From Rhodococcus jostii NBRC 16295 (lineage in GTDB: Bacteria; Actinomycetota; Actinomycetes; Mycobacteriales; Mycobacteriaceae): DNA of 64,000 bases. The notes under the pieces were generated by a model. It was not told where the DNA came from, ran no database searches, and saw only the letters and a program-made list of their open reading frames with translations. The position numbers and the translations under genes were made by a program. Where the stretch lies: positions 117,638 to 181,637 of the forward strand of contig NZ_BCWY01000011.1 of the NCBI RefSeq assembly GCF_001894825.1. Direction: 5' to 3'. This document shows positions 19,008-27,727 of the stretch, piece by piece; the stretch's first letter is position 1; each line of letters begins with the position of its first letter.

Positions 19008-20557
19008 GCAGGGTGCTGGCGTTGTGGTGCCCCGATTGGCCTGCGGTCGCGGCGGCCGCCGCCGCGGACCTCCCACCGACGCATCCGGTGGCGGTGACGT
19101 CGGGCAATCGGGTGATCGCCTGCTCGGCACCGGCCCGAGCGGACGGGGTGCGCAGAGGCCTGCGCCGCCGCGAGTCCCAGGCCCGGTGCCCTCGGTTGCA
19201 CGTGGTGGCAGCCGATCCCGACCGCGATGCGCGGCTGTTCGAGCCGGTCGCCTCGGTCGTCGACGCGGTGGCGCCCGGTGTCGAGGTGCTGCGACCCGGT
19301 CTCGTGGTGCTGTCGGCTCGCGGCGTCGCCCGGTACTTCGGTTCGGAGGAAGCCGCCGCGGAACGGTTGGTGGATCAGGTGTCGGCGGTGGGGGTGGAGT
19401 GTCAGGTCGGTATCGCCGACCAGCTGTCCACGGCCGTGATCGCTGCGCGCAGAGCAACTCTCGTGCCGCCCGGGGAGGGAGCGGTCTTCCTGGCGCCGCT
19501 CCCGATGCGGGAGTTGGCCGCCGAGCCGAGCCTCGCGGCGGCCCATCGCGGTGAGCTGGTCGATCTGCTGCACCGGCTCGGGTTGCGCACGATCGGCAGT
19601 TTCGCCGCCCTGTCGGCGGGCGATGTGGCTTCGCGGTTCGGATCCGATGCGGTGCTGGCGCATCGGGCCGCGCGGGGTGAGCCGGAGCGTCCCCCGTCGG
19701 GGCGGTCGCTGCCTCCCGACCTGGAGGTGGAGGAGCACTGCGATCCCGTGATCGAACGGGTCGACGCCGCCGCCTTCGCGGGGCGCGCGCTGGCGGAGAA
19801 GCTTCATCGCACCCTGTCGGACGCCGCGGTGGCCTGCACCCGGCTGTCGATCTCGGCGAGCACCGGCAACGGTGAGCACCTGTCCCGGATCTGGAGGTGC
19901 GCGGAACCGTTGACCCCGGAGGCGACGGCCGACCGGGTGCGGTGGCAGCTGGACGGGTGGCTGACCGGGCGCAGTGAGAAGCGGCCCACCGCTGGTATCG
20001 CCGTCCTGCGACTGGAACCGGTGGAAGTGGTGGCGGCAGGCGCCCTGCAGCTGGGGCTGTGGGGTGGGGTCGGCGATCAGGACGAGCGGGCCCGGCGGGC
20101 CCTGGTGCGGGTGCAGGGACTGCTCGGCGGGGAGGCCGTGCAGGTGGGGGTCCTCAGTGGCGGGCGGGGTCCGGCGGAGCGCATCACGTTGCTGCCGTTG
20201 GGCGACGAGTTGGTTCCCCGCAACGATCCTTCGGAGCCGTGGCCGGGCACGTTGCCGGAGCCGGCACCTGCCGCGGTGCTCACCGCGCATCCGGAGGTGT
20301 GGATGTCGGACGAGCGGGGTATGGCTGTGACGGTCACGGAACGTGGTGTGTTCAGCGCGCCTCCTGCGCGGCTGCGGTGGGGGAGTCGAGAGTGGGCGGT
20401 GTGCGGATGGGCCGGACCGTGGCCTGTGGACGAGCGGTGGTGGGACCCGCCGGCTGCCCGGACGGCCGCCCGGGCCCAGGTGCTGCTGGAAGAGTCGCGG
20501 GCGCTGCTGGTGATCTGCACGGCAGGCCGTTGGTCGGTGGAGGGAATCTATGAGTGA
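19004..20557 (+). CDS. imuB: Mutasome protein ImuB (inactive Y-family polymerase homologue)
   Basis: A 517-aa Y-family polymerase relative matching Rv3394c. The fold is recognisable ([16 protein letters not shown] at the N-terminus, [41 protein letters not shown]). The acidic catalytic residues are missing: the usual DxDxFF start is replaced by [10 protein letters not shown]. It is therefore expected to act as the beta-clamp-binding hub linking ImuA' and DnaE2, as shown in mycobacteria. The start is the GTG overlapping the imuA' stop. Its own 3' end overlaps the next gene by 8 bases. Confidence 0.92.
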   Translation: MSRVLALWCPDWPAVAAAAAADLPPTHPVAVTSGNRVIACSAPARADGVRRGLRRRESQARCPRLHVVAADPDRDARLFEPVASVVDAVAPGVEVLRPGLVVLSARGVARYFGSEEAAAERLVDQVSAVGVECQVGIADQLSTAVIAARRATLVPPGEGAVFLAPLPMRELAAEPSLAAAHRGELVDLLHRLGLRTIGSFAALSAGDVASRFGSDAVLAHRAARGEPERPPSGRSLPPDLEVEEHCDPVIERVDAAAFAGRALAEKLHRTLSDAAVACTRLSISASTGNGEHLSRIWRCAEPLTPEATADRVRWQLDGWLTGRSEKRPTAGIAVLRLEPVEVVAAGALQLGLWGGVGDQDERARRALVRVQGLLGGEAVQVGVLSGGRGPAERITLLPLGDELVPRNDPSEPWPGTLPEPAPAAVLTAHPEVWMSDERGMAVTVTERGVFSAPPARLRWGSREWAVCGWAGPWPVDERWWDPPAARTAARAQVLLEESRALLVICTAGRWSVEGIYE

Positions 20558-21152
20558 GACAGGGCAGGACGCGCCGCACCGCAGGGTCGTCGTGCAGGAG
20601 CTGACGAGCCTCGACGGGTTCGTCGCCGGGCCGTCCGGCGAGCTGGACTTCTTCGAGGCGGTGCCGGATTACGGTGAGGTGGATCGGCGCAACCTCCGGC
20701 TCCTCGCCGACACGGACCTGGCCCTGCTGGGACGGAACACCTACCAGATGTTCTCGGACTACTGGCCCACCGACGAGGCGCAGGGCGAGGTGGTGGCCGA
20801 GGCCGTCAACGCGATCCCCAAGCTGGTGTTCTCCTCGACGCTGGACAGTGCCCCGTGGGGGAAGTGGGAGCCGGCGCAGTTGTGGGCGGGCGACGCCGCC
20901 GAGCGGGTGCAGCGACTTCGGCGGGAGCCGGGTGGTGACATGATCGTCTGGGGGAGCATCACGCTCGCGCGGGCGCTGCTTGCCGCCGAACTGGTCGACG
21001 AGATCCAGCTGCACGTGGTGCCCGTCCTGTTGGGGCAGGGGCGCAGGCTGCTCGACGAGGACACCGGCATGCACTCGCTGACGCTGCTGGAGTCGACGGG
21101 ATACGACTGCGGGGTCGTCACGTTGCGTTACGGGGTGGGCCGCGCGGCGTGA
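20550..21152 (+). CDS. RibD C-terminal / dihydrofolate-reductase-like protein
   Basis: A 200-aa protein of the DHFR-like RibD_C reductase family: VVVQELTSLDGFVAG at the N-terminus, LALLGRNTYQMFSDYWP, GGDMIVWGSITLARALL and VDEIQLHVVPVLLGQGRRLL in the family order. Such proteins bind NADPH; substrates differ (pyrimidine intermediates in RibD, folates or unknown in others) and cannot be assigned. The ATG lies inside imuB (8-base overlap), so it is translated with the SOS-controlled mutasome genes. Whether it works with them is an open question. Confidence 0.82.
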   Translation: MSETGQDAPHRRVVVQELTSLDGFVAGPSGELDFFEAVPDYGEVDRRNLRLLADTDLALLGRNTYQMFSDYWPTDEAQGEVVAEAVNAIPKLVFSSTLDSAPWGKWEPAQLWAGDAAERVQRLRREPGGDMIVWGSITLARALLAAELVDEIQLHVVPVLLGQGRRLLDEDTGMHSLTLLESTGYDCGVVTLRYGVGRAA

Positions 21153-21297
21153 CATGCCCGGTCGATGTCCCTTGCGAACAGACCGTTCGAAATGCTTTGC
21201 TGTGCAGTGGGTCGCGTGCCGGTGGCGGACAGCGTCAGGCATGGAGGCCGGCCACAGCCGCATCGTCGGCTCGTGGCATACCTCGAAAGGGTCGACT

Positions 21298-21681
21298 GTG
21301 ACCATTTCTTTCAATCACACCATCGTCGCTGCCAAGAACAAGCAGGAGTCGGCGACCTTCTTCACCACCTTGTTCGGACTGCCGGACGCCGTGCCTGCCG
21401 GCCATTTCCTGGCCGTCGCCCTCGACAACGGGGTGTCTCTCGACTTCGCGGAACCGCCGATCGATTTCCCGCCGCAGCACTACGCGTTCCTCGTCGGCGA
21501 GGACGACTTCGACCGGATCTACGGTCTGATCGTCGAGTGGGGTCTCGATCACTGGGCAGATCCGCGGCAGACACTGCCGGGAACCATCAACACCAACGAC
21601 GGCGGGCGGGGCGTCTACTTCCTCGACCCGTCCGGTCACTATCTGGAGATCATCACCCGCCCGTACGGGTCGGGCCAGTAG
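21298..21681 (+). CDS. VOC-family (glyoxalase-like) protein
   Basis: A 127-aa vicinal-oxygen-chelate protein with two beta-alpha-beta-beta-beta modules (FNHTIVAAKNKQESATFFTT and GRGVYFLDPSGHYLEIITRPY). Candidate metal ligands are H in FNHTI, H in QHYAFLV and E in HYLEI, the usual places. The GTG at 21298 has AAAGG before it and begins the domain exactly; the upstream in-frame extension has no conserved features. The substrate is unknown; small single-domain VOC proteins act on diverse metabolites or as resistance proteins. Confidence 0.8.
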   Translation: MTISFNHTIVAAKNKQESATFFTTLFGLPDAVPAGHFLAVALDNGVSLDFAEPPIDFPPQHYAFLVGEDDFDRIYGLIVEWGLDHWADPRQTLPGTINTNDGGRGVYFLDPSGHYLEIITRPYGSGQ

Positions 21682-21720
21682 TCCGAGGCCGGGCGTCCGT
21701 ACTCGCTAGTCTGGATTCTC

Positions 21721-22506
21721 GTGGAGACGAGCAGGACGACCCCGACGCGTACCGGTATCGAGATCGCCTACCGGGACAGCGGCGAGTCTTCGGTGCCGGG
21801 TTCGGCAGACGCCCCTCCCGTGCCGGTGGTCCTGGTGCACGGGATGGGCGGTGACGGCGGCACTTGGGACCGATTCGCCCGTGCGCTCGTCGCCCGTGGG
21901 CGCCGGGTCGTCGTGCTCGACCTGCGGGGGCACGGTCGCAGTGCGCGCGCCGCGTCGTACCTGTTCGACGAGTTCGGTGCCGACGTGGTGGAGGTGTGCG
22001 ACAACCTCGGGCTGTCGCGGGTGGACCTCGTCGGGCATTCGCTCGGCGGTCATGCCGCGTCGCTCGCGGCGCAGGCGCGCCCGGACCTGGTCCGCAGGCT
22101 GGTGATCGAGGAGGCGCCGCTCCCGTTGCGTCCCGGTGACCCGGAGCAGGTCTTCGCGAACCGGCTGCCGTCGCTGCCCGAGCTGTGGCACGCGACCACG
22201 AGCCTGATCCGTCATCCGAGGGCCGCGTTCGCGTTCGATCGGTCGATGACGGGCTCCGCGCTCGAGCAGTTCCGCCGCCCGGATCCGTTGTGGTGGGACA
22301 GATTGCCGCACATCGAGGCCGACACCTTGATTCTGCGAGGCGGCCCGGGTGGGATGGTCGACCCGCGCAGGCTCGAGTCCGCGGTCGCGGCGATACCGAA
22401 GTGCCGGGTAGTGGTGTTCCGCGGCGGCCACAGTATTCACCGCGACCGGTACGACGAGTTCGCGTCGGCGGTCCTGCCGTTCCTGATGCAGCCCGAGACG
22501 AGCTGA
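21721..22506 (+). CDS. Alpha/beta-hydrolase
   Basis: A 261-aa cytoplasmic hydrolase. The oxyanion region is LVHGMGGDGGTWDRF, the nucleophile elbow VGHSLGG, and the catalytic His is in FRGGHSIHRDRYDEF, with an acidic residue in GGMVDPRR. The GTG start lies 8 bases after a -10-like TAGTCT (21707-21712), suggesting leaderless transcription. Substrate unknown; the fold suits ester or C-C hydrolysis. Confidence 0.85.
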   Translation: METSRTTPTRTGIEIAYRDSGESSVPGSADAPPVPVVLVHGMGGDGGTWDRFARALVARGRRVVVLDLRGHGRSARAASYLFDEFGADVVEVCDNLGLSRVDLVGHSLGGHAASLAAQARPDLVRRLVIEEAPLPLRPGDPEQVFANRLPSLPELWHATTSLIRHPRAAFAFDRSMTGSALEQFRRPDPLWWDRLPHIEADTLILRGGPGGMVDPRRLESAVAAIPKCRVVVFRGGHSIHRDRYDEFASAVLPFLMQPETS

Positions 22507-22656
22507 CAAAAACTCCCAAAATGTAAACCGCACGGGCGTCGACAGGACTAGCGTGGGAACCGAAGCGGGGCTCGAGACGACCTCCCTGTCGCGACGAACA
22601 CCCGAAACTGCGGGGCGTCCGACGACGTCGTCCGCACGTCCGGAAGAAGGCCCACG
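22507..22656. promoter_or_regulatory. Upstream region of the R2-like oxidase gene
   Basis: A 150-base gap with an AT-rich start (CAAAAACTCCCAAAATGTAAA) and TAGCGT at about 22549-22554 that could be a -10 box. No regulator site is recognisable. Confidence 0.35.
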
Positions 22657-23631
22657 ATGTCGACACTCACGCCCGGACGCCCCTACGCGCCCGGCAGGCA
22701 GGGATTCAGCTCGCTCCGCGCCGGGGGACTCAACTGGGATGCGTTCCCGTTGCGGCTGTTCACGAAGGGCAACGCCAAGTTCTGGAACCCCACCGACCTC
22801 GATTTCAGCCGGGACGCGGAGGACTGGGAGGGGCTGAACTCGGAGCAGCAGCGCAACTCCACGTATCTGGTCGCACAGTTCATCGCCGGCGAGGAAGCGG
22901 TCACCGAGGACATCCAGCCGTTCATGAAGGCGATGGCAGCCGAGGGCCGCTTCGGGGACGAGATGTACCTGACGCAGTTCTGTTTCGAGGAGGCCAAGCA
23001 CACCCAGGTGTTCCGGTTGTGGATGGACGCGGTGGGCCTGACACGCGACCTGCACCCCTTCGTCGCCGAGAACCCGTACTACCGGCAGTTGTTCTACGAG
23101 GAGTTGCCCGGATCGCTGAAAGTGCTGGAGACCGATCCCAGCCCGGCCAACCAGGTGCGGGCCAGCGTCACCTACAACCACGTCATCGAGGGCAGCCTCG
23201 CGCTCACCGGGTACTACGCGTGGCAGAAGGTGTGCACGACGCGGGGAATTCTGCCGGGCATGCAGGAACTCGTCCGCAGGATCGGTGACGACGAACGACG
23301 CCACATGGCGTGGGGGACGTTCACCTGTCGAAGGCACGTGGCCGCCGACGACAGCAACTGGGGCGTGGTCCAGGAGCGGATGGCAGAGCTGATGCCGTTG
23401 GCACTGGGCATGATCGACTGGGTCAACAAGCAATTCGAGGTCCAGCCGTACGGGCTCGACGACCAGGAGTTCATCGCCTATGCCGCGGACCGGGCGCAGC
23501 GCCGGCTGGGGGCGATCGAGTCTGCGCGGGGACGCCCGGTCGAGGAGATCGATCTCGACTACTCGCCGGAGGCGCTCGAGGAGAAGTTCGGCGAGGAGGA
23601 TGCCGAGGCGATGTCCGAGGCGGCAGGCTGA
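22657..23631 (+). CDS. R2-like ligand-binding oxidase (R2lox)
   Basis: A 324-aa member of the R2lox branch of the ferritin superfamily, close to M. tuberculosis Rv0233. By alignment spacing the Mn/Fe ligands are E79, E112, H115, E178, E213 and H216, and the residues that form the Val-Tyr ether cross-link are V82 and Y173. All are present with the same spacing as in Rv0233, so the protein should build a heterodinuclear Mn/Fe site that activates oxygen. It is not a ribonucleotide reductase subunit despite common annotation as NrdB. The natural substrate is unknown; a bound long-chain fatty acid is seen in family structures. Confidence 0.93.
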   Translation: MSTLTPGRPYAPGRQGFSSLRAGGLNWDAFPLRLFTKGNAKFWNPTDLDFSRDAEDWEGLNSEQQRNSTYLVAQFIAGEEAVTEDIQPFMKAMAAEGRFGDEMYLTQFCFEEAKHTQVFRLWMDAVGLTRDLHPFVAENPYYRQLFYEELPGSLKVLETDPSPANQVRASVTYNHVIEGSLALTGYYAWQKVCTTRGILPGMQELVRRIGDDERRHMAWGTFTCRRHVAADDSNWGVVQERMAELMPLALGMIDWVNKQFEVQPYGLDDQEFIAYAADRAQRRLGAIESARGRPVEEIDLDYSPEALEEKFGEEDAEAMSEAAG

Positions 23632-23685
23632 GGCGCACTCCGCGGGCTGACGCACACTGGCTGTCGCGGATGGCAGGATCGGCCC

Positions 23686-24198
23686 ATGGCGCTCACCGCA
23701 CTCGACCGCAGACTCCTCGGCTGGTCCGCAGCATTCGTGATCTCGCAGGCGAACATCGTCCGGCTGCTCGGCCCGGTGGCACCCCGGCTCGCCGAGATCC
23801 AGACGGCCCGGTCTGCCCGCTCCTACACGGCGATCCTCGACGGAATGACCGACACCGACACGGCGCGTTACCGCAGCCACTACTACCCGGACTTCGTCCA
23901 TCCCGTGATCTACGCCGTCGCACTGCGTACGGGCGCACAGCGCCTGGCGGAGTTGACACCGTTGTCGCCGAGAACACAGAAGGTGCTGGCGGCAGCCCCG
24001 GTGATCTCCGCGGCAGGCGACTACGCCGAGAACGTCGTCGGGCTGTATCTGCTGTCCCATCGCGAGCGCATCACCGACGCGACTGTGCGGACCACCAGCG
24101 CGGTCAGTGTCACCAAGTGGGTGCTGGCGCTGGGGGCGCTCGGATATCTCTCCCAGGGATTCGTCCGGGTCTGGGTGGGAAAGCTGTTCTCCCGCTAG
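23686..24198 (+). CDS. Hypothetical protein with hydrophobic helices
   Basis: A 170-aa protein I do not recognise. It starts 54 bases after the R2lox gene in the same orientation. The N-terminus is hydrophobic and mildly basic (LDRRLLGWSAAFVISQANIV). The centre has SHYYPDFVHPVIYAVALRTG and the C-terminal half two more hydrophobic stretches (VLAAAPVISAAGDYAENVVG, WVLALGALGYLSQGFVRVWVG). It is probably membrane associated. The close spacing allows cotranscription with the R2lox gene. Confidence 0.65.
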   Translation: MALTALDRRLLGWSAAFVISQANIVRLLGPVAPRLAEIQTARSARSYTAILDGMTDTDTARYRSHYYPDFVHPVIYAVALRTGAQRLAELTPLSPRTQKVLAAAPVISAAGDYAENVVGLYLLSHRERITDATVRTTSAVSVTKWVLALGALGYLSQGFVRVWVGKLFSR

Positions 24199-24208
24199 AT
24201 TCAGGCAC

Positions 24209-24787
24209 ATGTGTGCTGCCGAGCTCAGCGTCGAGTACTTCACCGGACAGTCCGAGTTCCGGCAATGGCTCGGCGCCCATCACGACTCCTCACCCGGCAT
24301 CTGGCTGAAGATGGCCAAGAAGGGGTCGGCGCATTCGTCGATCGACTACGACCAGGCCCTCGAGGTCGCGCTGTGCTACGGCTGGATCGACAGCCAGGTC
24401 CGCCGAGTCGACGACGACTTCTTCGTGCAGCGGTTCACCCCGCGCTCGTCGCGGAGCCCGTGGTCGAAGCGGAACCGGGAGTTCGCCGAGAAACTCGCCG
24501 AGGCCGGTCTCCTCGAGCCGTCGGGAGCGGCCGAAGTGGAGCGGGCGAGGGCTGACGGTCGCTGGGACCGCGCGTACGCGGGACAGAAGGCGGCGGAGAT
24601 ACCGCAGGACTTCCTGGACGCCCTCGCGCAGAATCCCGAGGCCGAGGCCTTCTACGCGACCCTCGACAGCCACAACCGGTACGCCGTCTTCTACCGCCTC
24701 CAGGACGCGAAACGCCCGGAGACGCGTGCCCGCCGCATCGAGAAGTTCGTCCAGCAGTTGTCGCAGCGCAGGAAGTTCCACGACTGA
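24209..24787 (+). CDS. YdeI/OmpD-associated family protein
   Basis: A 192-aa protein of the YdeI family, sometimes called bacteriocin-protection proteins. Family features are FRQWLGAHHDSSPGIWLKMAKKG, YDQALEVALCYGWIDSQ and FTPRSSRSPWSKRN, with the C-terminal YRLQDAKRPETRARRIEKFV. The ATG at 24209 begins the conserved part, 10 bases after the preceding stop. Cytoplasmic; molecular role unknown. Confidence 0.8.
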   Translation: MCAAELSVEYFTGQSEFRQWLGAHHDSSPGIWLKMAKKGSAHSSIDYDQALEVALCYGWIDSQVRRVDDDFFVQRFTPRSSRSPWSKRNREFAEKLAEAGLLEPSGAAEVERARADGRWDRAYAGQKAAEIPQDFLDALAQNPEAEAFYATLDSHNRYAVFYRLQDAKRPETRARRIEKFVQQLSQRRKFHD

Positions 24788-24816
24788 CCGATTTTCGCGA
24801 CTGACACAATGGCCTC

Positions 24817-25695
24817 GTGCCCGACACGATCACCGCCACCTGTTCCGCGCTGTCCGCGACCGACGAACCCCTCGCAGGGACCGCTGCGCAGGTCACCGGC
24901 TGGGTGTGCCTGGAGTTCCCGGGTGCCTGGGGCCGGGACGTGCTCGACGGCACGGCGCTCGGCCTGGACCTCGCCCGGGAACTCGACGCCCGCGCGGACG
25001 CGGCCGGGGTGCGGATCATGTTCATCCGCCGGCCGGGCCGCAGCACCGCGGCCCCGGATCGGCGAACGGTGCTGCTGGCGCAGTCGCATCCCGCGCGGTC
25101 GTGGTGCGAGCGTCTCGAGATCGCCTACCCGGAGGACCTCCTCGACCTGGACCTCGGGCTGGTCGCCGGGAGGGCGCCCGGCCTGGGCACGCCGGTGACG
25201 GACCCGGTCGTCCTGGTGTGCGCGCACGGGAAACGGGATCAGTGCTGCGCCGTCCTCGGACGTCCGGTCGCGGCGGCACTGGCCGAGGAGTTCGGCGACG
25301 TGGTGTGGGAGTGCTCGCACACGGGTGGGCACCGCTTCGCCCCGTCGCAGATCCTGCTGCCGACGGGCTACACCTACGGCCGGCTGACGGTGCAGCAGAG
25401 TGTCGAGGCGGTGCGCGCCGCGGCCCGCGGAGAGGTGTACCGCACCGGACTCCGGGGTCGCAGTTGCTGGGACGCACCGGCGCAGGTCGCGGAACTCGCC
25501 GTCCGCGAGCTGGTGGACGCACCCGCGAACGATCTGACGGTGCACGCGAATTCGATCGTCACCCACCGCGACGGGCGTCGCTGGGGCGTCGAACTGCAGG
25601 AGCGGGAACTGCCGCCCCGGCCGGCGAGTTGCGGGGCGGCGCCGAAGCCGGTGCGATCGGTCGTCGCCACCGGGATCCGCGCGCTGGCCCCCTGA
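24817..25695 (+). CDS. Sucrase/ferredoxin-like (thioredoxin-fold Fe-S) protein
   Basis: A 292-aa Suc_Fer-like protein. The signature is VLVCAHGKRDQCCAVLGRPV followed by ECSHTGGHRFAPSQILLP, which provides two Cys, one Cys pair and two His residues for a thioredoxin-fold 2Fe-2S ferredoxin of this family. The N-terminal half has the related duplicated fold. The start is GTG. It converges with the acyl-CoA reductase gene after only 5 bases. Electron partner unknown. Confidence 0.8.
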   Translation: MPDTITATCSALSATDEPLAGTAAQVTGWVCLEFPGAWGRDVLDGTALGLDLARELDARADAAGVRIMFIRRPGRSTAAPDRRTVLLAQSHPARSWCERLEIAYPEDLLDLDLGLVAGRAPGLGTPVTDPVVLVCAHGKRDQCCAVLGRPVAAALAEEFGDVVWECSHTGGHRFAPSQILLPTGYTYGRLTVQQSVEAVRAAARGEVYRTGLRGRSCWDAPAQVAELAVRELVDAPANDLTVHANSIVTHRDGRRWGVELQERELPPRPASCGAAPKPVRSVVATGIRALAP

Positions 25696-25700
25696 GCCGG

Positions 25701-27695
25701 TCACCAGTGGGTGCCGGGCACCAGCCTTCCGACCTTCCGGGCGGCGCGACCGAGCACCGACGACGTGTGGCGCCGGCGTTCCCCGGTGTGCTGAGGAACC
25801 GGCGCCGCGTCGGCCGTGCTCTCACCCTTCGCCGCCGGCGAATCGGGGAACATGCGGTACATCTGGTGCATCACACGATCCTTGACGGCTGGTGCGAAGA
25901 CGTGGCCGAGTTCACCGAGCGTGCCGGTGGGGACGTCGATGCGTTTGGGGCGTTCGATCAACGCCCGGACCACCATCGCGGCCGCCTTCTCCGGTGACGT
26001 GATCGGCCCGACGTTGTACCGACCGGTGGGTGCGATCATCGGCGTCTTCACCAGCGGCATGTGGATGGTGGTGAACGTGATTCCGTCCGACAGGGTTTCC
26101 GATGCCGCGACGTCGGTGAAGCCGTCGAGAGCCGACTTGCTCGCGATGTAGGCGGCGAACCGCGGCGTCGCACCTTGAACCCCGGCGCTGCTGATGTTGA
26201 CGATGTGGCCGAACCGTCGTTCGCGCATCTGCGGCAGGAAGGCGAGGACGAGCCGGACGGCACCGAAGTAGTTGACGGCCATGGTCCGCTCGAAATCGTG
26301 GAGCCGGTCCGTCGAGTGGTAGAGGCCCCGCCGGATCGACCGTCCGGCGTTGTTGACCAGCATGTCGACGTGATCATGTTCGGCGAGAATGGCTTTGATG
26401 GTGTGCTCGACCGTCTCGTCGTCGGTGATGTCGCACGGGTACCCGAAGGCCTCGCCGCCCGCGGCGCGGATCTCGGCCACCACGGCGTCGAGTTCCTCGG
26501 TGCGCCGGGCGAGGAGAATCACCTTCGCGCCCTTGCGGGCCGTCGCGATCGCGGAGCTGCGGCCGATGCCGGACGAGGCCCCGGTGATCACGACGTGCCT
26601 GCCGACGAGCGGTCCCGCCGGGTGGGGCCGGCGGGCGCGGTCCGGGTCGAGGTTCTCGCGCCAGTACGACCACAGCCGGTCGGTGTACGACGCGAATTCC
26701 GGGACGTCGATGCCTGTGTCGCGCAGTGCTTCCCGGGTATCGTCGTTCACGAACACGGTGGGCAGGGTCAGGTTGTCGACGAGGACCGGCGGAATGCCGA
26801 GCCCGCCGAGAACGAGCTTGCGGGCCGTGTCGAGAGGTGAGTCGGGGGCAGGGGTGAGGAAGGGGCGGACGAGCCCGCCGGGCAGGCCTGCCGCGGGGTG
26901 CGGGGCGCCGGCGGCCTTGGCGAGCGCGGCGTAGATCTCCCGGACCGGCTGGGGGCGCGGATTCACGAGATGGAACGCCTGGCCGTCCCGGCCGGGCGCC
27001 GACATCAACTCCACGATCGCTGCCGCCACGTAGTCGACGGGCACGACGTTGGTCGATCCGATCCGGGGGACGGCCACGGGCAGCGCCTCGGGGAGTTTCG
27101 CGAGCGTCGCGATCGCGGGGAACAGGTAGTACGGCCCGTCGATCTTGTCCATCTCACCGGTGGTCGAACTGCCGACCACCGCGGAGGGGCGGTAGATGCG
27201 CCAGCGCAGGCCGTCGGCCTCGCGGACCAGTTTCTCGGCCTCGAACTTGGTGCGGTGGTAGGGGGTGGGGAAACCCTGCCCGAGATCGAAATCGGTTTCC
27301 CGGAACGGTCCTTCGTGATCTCCGGCGACGGCGATCGACGAGACGTGGTGAAGGGTCGCGTCCAGTTGCCGGGCCAGTTCGATCACCGAGCGGGTGCCGT
27401 CGACGTTGGTGGCGGCCTGCTCGTCGCCCACCGTGAGGTCGTAGATCGCCCCCACGTGCAGGACGTGATCGGCGGCGGGCGCCGACGTGATTCCGAGGCC
27501 CGGCTCCGTCAGGTCGCCGATCAGCGGATGCACTCTCTCGCCGCCGGGAATGCCGTCGGCGAGGGCCTCGAGCCGCGCGACGGACGCGCGCCGGACGAGG
27601 ACGTGGATCTCGGCTGATTCATCGCGGTCGAGGATCAGGGGCAGCACGTGCCGACCCAGGAATCCGGTTCCGCCGGTGACGAGGTAGGTGGCCAT
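25701..27695 (-). CDS. Two-domain SDR, fatty acyl-CoA reductase (AcrA1/FcrA type)
   Basis: A 664-aa fusion of two short-chain-dehydrogenase domains. The N-terminal extended SDR starts ATYLVTGGTGFLGRHVL and has the YHRTKFEAEKL catalytic Tyr-Lys. The C-terminal classical SDR starts at about residue 372 (GRHVVITGASSGIGRSSAIA), with NNAGRSI, the Ser in NISSAGV and Tyr-Lys in YIASKSA. This order matches M. tuberculosis AcrA1 (Rv3391) and the rhodococcal and marinobacterial reductases that take acyl-CoA to fatty alcohol for wax esters. It lies 32 bases downstream of an MMPL transporter gene in the same orientation, so lipid synthesis and export may be linked. Confidence 0.87.
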   Translation of the reverse strand: MATYLVTGGTGFLGRHVLPLILDRDESAEIHVLVRRASVARLEALADGIPGGERVHPLIGDLTEPGLGITSAPAADHVLHVGAIYDLTVGDEQAATNVDGTRSVIELARQLDATLHHVSSIAVAGDHEGPFRETDFDLGQGFPTPYHRTKFEAEKLVREADGLRWRIYRPSAVVGSSTTGEMDKIDGPYYLFPAIATLAKLPEALPVAVPRIGSTNVVPVDYVAAAIVELMSAPGRDGQAFHLVNPRPQPVREIYAALAKAAGAPHPAAGLPGGLVRPFLTPAPDSPLDTARKLVLGGLGIPPVLVDNLTLPTVFVNDDTREALRDTGIDVPEFASYTDRLWSYWRENLDPDRARRPHPAGPLVGRHVVITGASSGIGRSSAIATARKGAKVILLARRTEELDAVVAEIRAAGGEAFGYPCDITDDETVEHTIKAILAEHDHVDMLVNNAGRSIRRGLYHSTDRLHDFERTMAVNYFGAVRLVLAFLPQMRERRFGHIVNISSAGVQGATPRFAAYIASKSALDGFTDVAASETLSDGITFTTIHMPLVKTPMIAPTGRYNVGPITSPEKAAAMVVRALIERPKRIDVPTGTLGELGHVFAPAVKDRVMHQMYRMFPDSPAAKGESTADAAPVPQHTGERRRHTSSVLGRAARKVGRLVPGTHW

Positions 27696-27727
27696 GCCCC
27701 GAACTTACTCCAAAGTAAGATGTGGCA

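Noticed and set aside
22657..23631. Ribonucleotide reductase beta subunit (NrdB/NrdF)
   Set aside because: The Val-Tyr pair and ligand spacing are those of R2lox, and no large subunit gene is nearby.
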